Virus record (IMG/VR): IMGVR_UViG_3300017759_000084
Span: 1 to 23,868 of that record
Strand: one strand, 5' to 3'
Source: a virus
DNA length: 23,868 nt
Positions 21,459 through 23,868 of this stretch are shown here, piece by piece. Positions within the stretch are counted from its first letter, which is position 1, and each line of letters starts with the position of its first letter. The notes under the pieces were generated by a model. That model saw only the letters and a program-made list of their open reading frames with translations, searched no databases and was not told the origin of the DNA. Made by a program: the position numbers and the translations under genes.

Positions 21459-21539
21459 ATGCGCCGCAGCAATCCACCGCAGTTCTGCAATCGCAATGAT
21501 AAACAAAAATCTTTTGATAAAAAGAAAGCGCTGCAATGA
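21459..21539 (+). CDS. Possible 26-residue basic peptide within the short transcript
   Basis: ATG to TGA, opening MRRSNPPQFC and ending DKKKALQ. It begins 11 bases after the predicted transcription start and ends one base before the terminator stem, filling the transcript exactly. There is no Shine-Dalgarno-like sequence before the ATG and the start lies within the 5' stem-loop, so it may not be translated. Composition is Lys/Arg/Asn-rich and hydrophilic. Confidence 0.3.
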   Translation: MRRSNPPQFCNRNDKQKSFDKKKALQ

Positions 21540-21540
21540 T

Positions 21541-21576
21541 GCTATGCACAGTAGCTGTGCATAGCTGTTTTTTTTT
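21541..21576 (+). terminator. Rho-independent terminator (11-bp stem, T9)
   Basis: GCTATGCACAG (21541-21551), loop TAG, perfect complement CTGTGCATAGC (21555-21565), then TG and nine T (21568-21576). Orientation is clearly plus strand; on the minus strand the stem is preceded by A9 but not followed by a T run. It ends the short transcript and could also stop run-on from the plus-strand genes at 19522-20309. Confidence 0.88.
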
Positions 21577-21580
21577 AGAT

Positions 21581-21754
21581 TTATTTTTCATCTAATTCTA
21601 CTGCTTGTAACAGCAGCTCTACTGTGCGGTTTATCGGCACCTCTCCGCTCTCGTAATAGCGAATGGTGCGCTCTGACAGGCCCAGCCTCTCTGCAAATGC
21701 CCGCTGGCTGTAGCCCAAGAACTCGCGCCTTTCTCTGAAAGTATCACCCGTCAT
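21581..21754 (-). CDS. Cro/C1-type (XRE) helix-turn-helix regulator, 57 aa
   Basis: The ATG at 21754 gives MTGDTFRERREFLGYSQRAF; the longer frame to 21841 lies within the upstream gene and lacks a start site. The protein is one XRE domain: FRERREFLGYSQRAFAERLGLSERTIRYYESG contains both HTH helices (SQRAFAERLG and SERTIRYYE). At 57 residues it is of Cro size, with no C-terminal oligomerisation or protease domain. It likely binds operators near the early promoters. It overlaps the preceding gene by 11 bases, and its end is 5 bases from the plus-strand terminator T run. Confidence 0.85.
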   Translation of the reverse strand: MTGDTFRERREFLGYSQRAFAERLGLSERTIRYYESGEVPINRTVELLLQAVELDEK

Positions 21755-21935
21755 GGCCTGTCCAGTCTGACCAAGCCGCTGATACAGTTTCCTGCTTGTA
21801 AGTATCGCGCGGTCTGCGCTTGCACATTGTGAACAGCTCATTGGCCTGCCTCTCTGCGTCGTCTAGGCTGTCAGTCTTTATGTGGAATGTTTGTTCCAGC
21901 GTCCCTTTAATGGTGACTATGTAGTCCTTTTCCAT
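21744..21935 (-). CDS. Small unknown protein upstream of the Cro-like gene
   Basis: A 63-residue protein: KDYIVTIKGTLEQTFHIKTDSLDDAERQANELF, then a basic KRRPRD stretch. The N-terminal part looks like a small beta-hairpin plus helix. GGAGGG lies nine bases before the ATG, a convincing site. It overlaps the Cro-like gene (11 bases) and is preceded by ~95 bases with three hairpins. No family recognised. Confidence 0.58.
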   Translation of the reverse strand: MEKDYIVTIKGTLEQTFHIKTDSLDDAERQANELFTMCKRRPRDTYKQETVSAAWSDWTGHDG

Positions 21936-21955
21936 TTGTTAGTCCCTCCATTTAA

Positions 21956-22036
21956 GGCCCGTGCAGGGCCGGTGATGCCTGACGGGTGGAATACCACCCG
22001 CCAAGCGGTTAAAGCCTGTCAGTGAGCCTTACAGGC
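21956..22036 (-). promoter_or_regulatory. Three consecutive stem-loops in an intergenic region
   Basis: Within 81 bases are three inverted repeats: GGCCC-GTGCA-GGGCC (21956-21970), CGGGTGG-AATA-CCACCCG (21983-22000) and GCCTGT-(11)-ACAGGC (22014-22036, overlapping the stop of the 40-residue membrane gene). None is followed by a T run on either strand, so they are not classic terminators. They may stabilise or process the minus-strand messenger, or be protein-binding sites. This is the only sizeable gap inside the minus-strand early cluster. Confidence 0.6.
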
Positions 22037-22151
22037 CGATAAAGTAGGCGAATAACTGCCATAGCCATGCCTCGCTGCCCATTAGCCCCCAAATTAGCAG
22101 GCCCATGACTAGCAGAAACAGCGCGTTGTTGAATATTTCGAGCTTGTCCAT
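22029..22151 (-). CDS. Tiny membrane protein (40 aa)
   Basis: The ATG at 22151, one base after the stop of the upstream gene and preceded by GCGGAGACAG, is chosen over the frame to 22247. The 40-residue product is MDKLEIFNNALFLLVMGLLI followed by WGLMGSEAWLWQLFAYFIGL: one clear TM and a second hydrophobic, Trp/Phe-rich C-terminus. Small early membrane proteins of phages often act on host envelope functions or superinfection; here no specific role can be read. Confidence 0.6.
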   Translation of the reverse strand: MDKLEIFNNALFLLVMGLLIWGLMGSEAWLWQLFAYFIGL

Positions 22152-22152
22152 G

Positions 22153-22368
22153 TTACTGTCTCCGCATGTGTGGCTTGCAATACTTATCGAAGAACGCACG
22201 TTCCAAGCGCTTGTATCGCGTCGGCTTGCCGCCTCGGTACTGGTCAAGCCAGCGGCGCCCGTGCTTGTCTGTGGTTGCGTATCGATTCGCCAGCCATGCG
22301 TTAATGCTTAGGTATCGGTCCGCATTGCGCTGCGCGTCCTGCGCTGTAATTGTGAAGTGTGGTTTCAT
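22153..22368 (-). CDS. Small basic protein of unknown function
   Basis: A 71-residue basic protein: MKPHFTITAQDAQRNADRYL, then INAWLANRYATTDKHGRRWL and a Lys/Arg-rich end (GKPTRYKRLERAFFDKYCK). It looks helical; the charge suggests nucleic-acid contact. The start has only a weak upstream GAGG about 12 bases away. It follows the 99-residue gene by 4 bases. Confidence 0.55.
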   Translation of the reverse strand: MKPHFTITAQDAQRNADRYLSINAWLANRYATTDKHGRRWLDQYRGGKPTRYKRLERAFFDKYCKPHMRRQ

Positions 22369-22372
22369 TTTT

Positions 22373-22672
22373 CTATGCCTCTATTTGTTTGTCGTTGTAG
22401 TAATCTTCCCAAGCGGTATCGCTCAAGAACCAGTCTTGGTCTATTTCTCGCTCCGCTTTTAGGTTGAATAGTCTCCGCTCGTATCGCCTCATGAGCGATA
22501 AAAGCTCTATTCTGTGTAATCTTTGGCAAAGCGCTACAGCGTCATTCAAGGTTACCCCCTCGGTTTTGTCTTGGGACTGCGGCACATAATGTTCTAGGCT
22601 GGTGAGAATCAGCTCTATATCTGTGTACGATAGAGTAACGTCTATCACTGGCTCATTGCGTTGTTTAATCAT
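22373..22672 (-). CDS. Unknown early protein, helical
   Basis: A 99-residue protein. The ATG at 22672 has AGGGAGCAAAACA before it, whereas the longer frame to 22744 reads through the gene upstream. It reads VIDVTLSYTDIELILTSLEHY, VTLNDAVALCQRLHRIELLSLMRRYERRLF, and an acidic end (DTAWEDYYNDKQIEA). No domain recognised; two or three helices with a charged C-terminus. Part of the minus-strand early cluster. Confidence 0.58.
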   Translation of the reverse strand: MIKQRNEPVIDVTLSYTDIELILTSLEHYVPQSQDKTEGVTLNDAVALCQRLHRIELLSLMRRYERRLFNLKAEREIDQDWFLSDTAWEDYYNDKQIEA

Positions 22673-22683
22673 TGTTTTGCTCC

Positions 22684-23451
22684 CTAGTGTGTGATGAATA
22701 CAACAGGCTTTGCTGATTGCCAGCAAGCCCCACAAGCTCCGCATGACTCCGCAAGAGTCGCCTCGCCTTTTTTGGCGTGCTGTCCTGTTTCTTTGCTAAT
22801 CTGCGTAGGACATACAAAGGCCCGTTTAGATGCCAGCATATCCCGTGCGCGGCTATCGTCATTGGATATGGCTGCAAAGCTATCGGTAAAAGAACCGCTG
22901 AAACGGACAGCAAAACGGATGCCGCAAGCTAGGCGGAGCGATAGCAACGCCTCACCAATAGCGCGTTCCTGGCTGTCAATAGCGTCCGGTTGATTTGCTG
23001 TGTAGCCATAAACATGCAACGCCGGAAACATGCCAAGCCATTTTGCCCATTGCGCAACGTATGCAGCAGAATAAAAGTCGCCCAATACATGTAACCGAAC
23101 AAGGAACCCTTGCGGATATTTGGCTTGATAGTGTGTCAAGTCTTGTTCTATCTGCTGAATAAGCGCGTCGTCTGCTTTATAGCGCGTCGCGTTCATCATG
23201 TTGTTCCCATAACAGTCTGCCCAATGAGCGCATGAGCGCGGGCAAGTAGCGCGTTCTTCCAGCGTCAATGTGAGAATGGGAAAGCCCTTCAGCTTGCCGC
23301 GCGTTACGCGCTTGCCAAGTTTTGTGTTTGTGCTGGCCTTCAATGCGCGTTCAGTCTTTGCCATGCCGTCGGCGACACTCTTAGCGCGTAGGCTATGGTA
23401 AACGGACTTTCCAGCGAGTACCGCCAGTTCGGTTTTGGTTAACTGTTTCAT
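22684..23451 (-). CDS. Gene-88-like (GP88 family) Cys-rich protein
   Basis: A 255-residue protein. Cys clusters stand out: CPRSCAHWADCYG (Cys70, Cys74, Cys80) and CPTQ...CGACGACW (Cys214, 237, 240, 243). Between them are LVRLHVLGDFYSAAYVAQW (His121, Asp125), GYTANQ and RFAVRFSGSF; it ends VVFITH. The pattern CP-x-x-C...DCYG / R-H-x-x-GDF / C-x-x-C-x-x-CW...F-x-x-H is that of the GP88 family, named from a mycobacteriophage gene, of unknown function. The two Cys groups suggest a metal or Fe-S site. GGGAG precedes the ATG, within a leader repeated before the next gene upstream. Confidence 0.8.
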   Translation of the reverse strand: MKQLTKTELAVLAGKSVYHSLRAKSVADGMAKTERALKASTNTKLGKRVTRGKLKGFPILTLTLEERATCPRSCAHWADCYGNNMMNATRYKADDALIQQIEQDLTHYQAKYPQGFLVRLHVLGDFYSAAYVAQWAKWLGMFPALHVYGYTANQPDAIDSQERAIGEALLSLRLACGIRFAVRFSGSFTDSFAAISNDDSRARDMLASKRAFVCPTQISKETGQHAKKGEATLAESCGACGACWQSAKPVVFITH

Positions 23452-23457
23452 TGCAAT

Positions 23458-23477
23458 GCTCCCGAATTGCGTTGTTG
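23458..23477 (-). repeat. Ribosome-binding leader repeat, copy 1 (before GP88 gene)
   Basis: GCTCCCGAATTGCGTTGTTG on the plus strand, filling most of the gap between two minus-strand genes. A near copy, GCTCCCGTTTGCGTTGTTG, lies at 23662-23680 before the next gene, at a comparable distance from its ATG. Both hold the minus-strand GGGAGC ribosome site. Confidence 0.7.
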
Positions 23478-23654
23478 TTATTTGCCGTATGTTTCATCGG
23501 ATTGCTCCGGCGTCAAGTCAAAGCGCCCGCAGGGTGATTTCGTGCGGTCTTCTATCCACACGCCATCATGTTCGAACCCGCCCTGCCGCTTTTCTAATGT
23601 GTCGATTAGGTCGGCCAACTCTTTTAGCTGGTCTGCAATTTCTTGATTAGTCAT
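23478..23654 (-). CDS. Small acidic coiled-coil protein, first gene of the early minus-strand operon
   Basis: The ATG at 23654 has GGGAGCTTGCACA before it; the longer frame to 23828 runs through the promoter region and was not used. The 58-residue product reads MTNQEIADQLKELADLIDTL as a coiled helix, then FEHDGVWIEDRTKSPCGRFDL and an acidic end. No family recognised. It is the first gene after the promoter at 23689-23717. Confidence 0.58.
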   Translation of the reverse strand: MTNQEIADQLKELADLIDTLEKRQGGFEHDGVWIEDRTKSPCGRFDLTPEQSDETYGK

Positions 23655-23661
23655 TGTGCAA

Positions 23662-23680
23662 GCTCCCGTTTGCGTTGTTG
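23662..23680 (-). repeat. Ribosome-binding leader repeat, copy 2 (before 58-residue gene)
   Basis: A near match to the element at 23458-23477, one base shorter with one further difference. It lies between the operon promoter and the first ATG. Confidence 0.7.
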
Positions 23681-23688
23681 ATGATTCA

Positions 23689-23717
23689 CATATAGGCAAG
23701 CATTGCCGCATGGTCAA
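23689..23717 (-). promoter_or_regulatory. Sigma70-like promoter of the early minus-strand operon
   Basis: On the minus strand TTGACC (23712-23717, 5 of 6) and TATATG (23689-23694, 4 of 6) are separated by exactly 17 bases. It is about 35 bases before the first ATG. The spacer holds a dyad (23695-23707) that may be an operator. Confidence 0.6.
23695..23707. promoter_or_regulatory. Operator-like dyad in the early promoter spacer
   Basis: GGCAA-GCA-TTGCC, a perfect 5-bp dyad with a 3-base centre between the -10 and -35. The overlapping 10-mer GCGGCAATGC (minus strand, 23700-23709) occurs again on the plus strand at 23851-23860. A Cro-size repressor is encoded at the end of the same gene cluster, so it is a candidate ligand. 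Confidence 0.5.
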
Positions 23718-23745
23718 GAGAAAAAAGCACACAATGCAAAAAAAG

Positions 23746-23774
23746 TTTACACTGTGGCTGCGCGTGTATATATT
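23746..23774 (+). promoter_or_regulatory. Possible divergent plus-strand promoter
   Basis: TTTACA (23746-23751, 5 of 6) and TATATT (23769-23774, 5 of 6) are 17 bases apart, pointing out of the window. A reading frame opens at ATG 23788 and is open to the window end (27 codons) but lacks a ribosome site. The region 23655-23868 otherwise holds no convincing gene. Confidence 0.45.
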
Positions 23775-23846
23775 AATAAGCAATTGAATGTATTGGATTG
23801 GGGATTGCTGGTGCATATCTGAACACACTCAGCGCGTTGTCGCGTT

Positions 23847-23864
23847 CCCTGCGGCAATGCAGGG
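23847..23864. other. Hairpin CCCTGC-GGCAAT-GCAGGG
   Basis: A 6-bp perfect stem whose loop contains part of the GCGGCAATGC repeat. It lies at the edge of the window, so its context on the right is unknown. No T run is visible within the window. Confidence 0.5.
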
Positions 23865-23868
23865 CCAA

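Larger units (their letters stand above)
21448..21576 (+). ncRNA. Predicted ~129-nt short transcript (sRNA or small mRNA)
   Basis: Bounded by the promoter at 21412-21441 and the terminator at 21541-21576. The predicted 5' end begins directly with GCAGAAC, which pairs with GTTCTGC at 21482-21488 (7 bp, extended by 2 more after one mismatch) enclosing a GC-rich loop. A purine-rich unpaired middle follows, then the terminator hairpin. It contains a 26-codon ORF (21459-21539) without an obvious ribosome site. It could be a regulatory RNA, a peptide messenger, or a replication-priming transcript. All of this is prediction from sequence. Confidence 0.5.

Noticed and set aside
23788-23868. Open plus-strand frame from ATG 23788 to the window end
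   Set aside because: Only 27 codons visible, no ribosome site and no recognisable motif, so it is not annotated as a gene although it follows a possible promoter.

Overview
The window is a piece of a tailed-phage genome with podovirus (T7-like) virion architecture. It resembles uncultured marine phages of alphaproteobacteria. This is inferred from gene content: T7 gp13-gp16-like ejection proteins in T7 order, a T7 gp17-type fibre N-terminus, a GTA-type three-TM holin, and a run of tiny basic proteins (DUF5872/DUF6321-like and relatives) familiar from marine phage contigs. No rRNA, tRNA, transposase, integrase or host housekeeping gene is visible. Genes are tightly packed, mostly with ATGA or TAATG stop/start overlaps, and many starts have strong GGAGG-type ribosome sites.

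Region 1 (1-12706, + strand) is the late virion module. It holds the end of a tail nozzle/stabilisation-type protein, a gp13-like GNAT-fold protein, gp14-like and gp15-like proteins, a 1388-residue gp16-like protein with an N-terminal NNPGNIR lysozyme-like domain, a 1019-residue fibre with an Ala/Ser/Thr heptad shaft and a C-terminal S74 chaperone, a probable fibre-tip protein, a tail-assembly-chaperone-like protein and a DUF7936-like protein.

Region 2 (12706-16111, + strand) is the lysis and small-protein module. It holds three candidate membrane lysis proteins, an M15-family peptidase as endolysin, an inserted PD-(D/E)XK nuclease-like gene, and four very basic 50-103-residue proteins.

Region 3 (19442-16108, - strand) is a recombination/replication operon behind a consensus-like sigma70 promoter. 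In transcription order it has a PD-(D/E)XK exonuclease, an unknown acidic protein, a coiled-coil peptide, an ERF/Rad52-like single-strand annealing protein, an SSB-like protein with a DDDIPF tail, a small protein, a stand-alone DnaA domain-IV-like protein and a Cys-rich mini-protein. It meets the late genes tail to tail, with both stop codons in one CTAG.

Region 4 (19522-20309, + strand) is a three-gene island: a DnaJ-like zinc protein, a PD-(D/E)XK resolvase-like nuclease and a small Cys-pair protein. It converges on a C5-cytosine methyltransferase (21389-20274, - strand).

Region 5 (21390-23868) is control and early genes. A 190-bp gap holds a + strand sigma70-like promoter whose spacer contains a perfect DnaA box (TTATCCACA), about 129 nt of structured transcript with a 26-codon ORF, and a textbook terminator. 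Beyond it on the - strand are a Cro-like HTH regulator, several tiny unknown genes, a gene-88-like Cys-rich protein, and a divergent-looking promoter region with a dyad inside the promoter spacer. The most unusual combination in the window is the DnaA-box promoter and short RNA together with a phage-encoded DnaA domain-IV-like protein.
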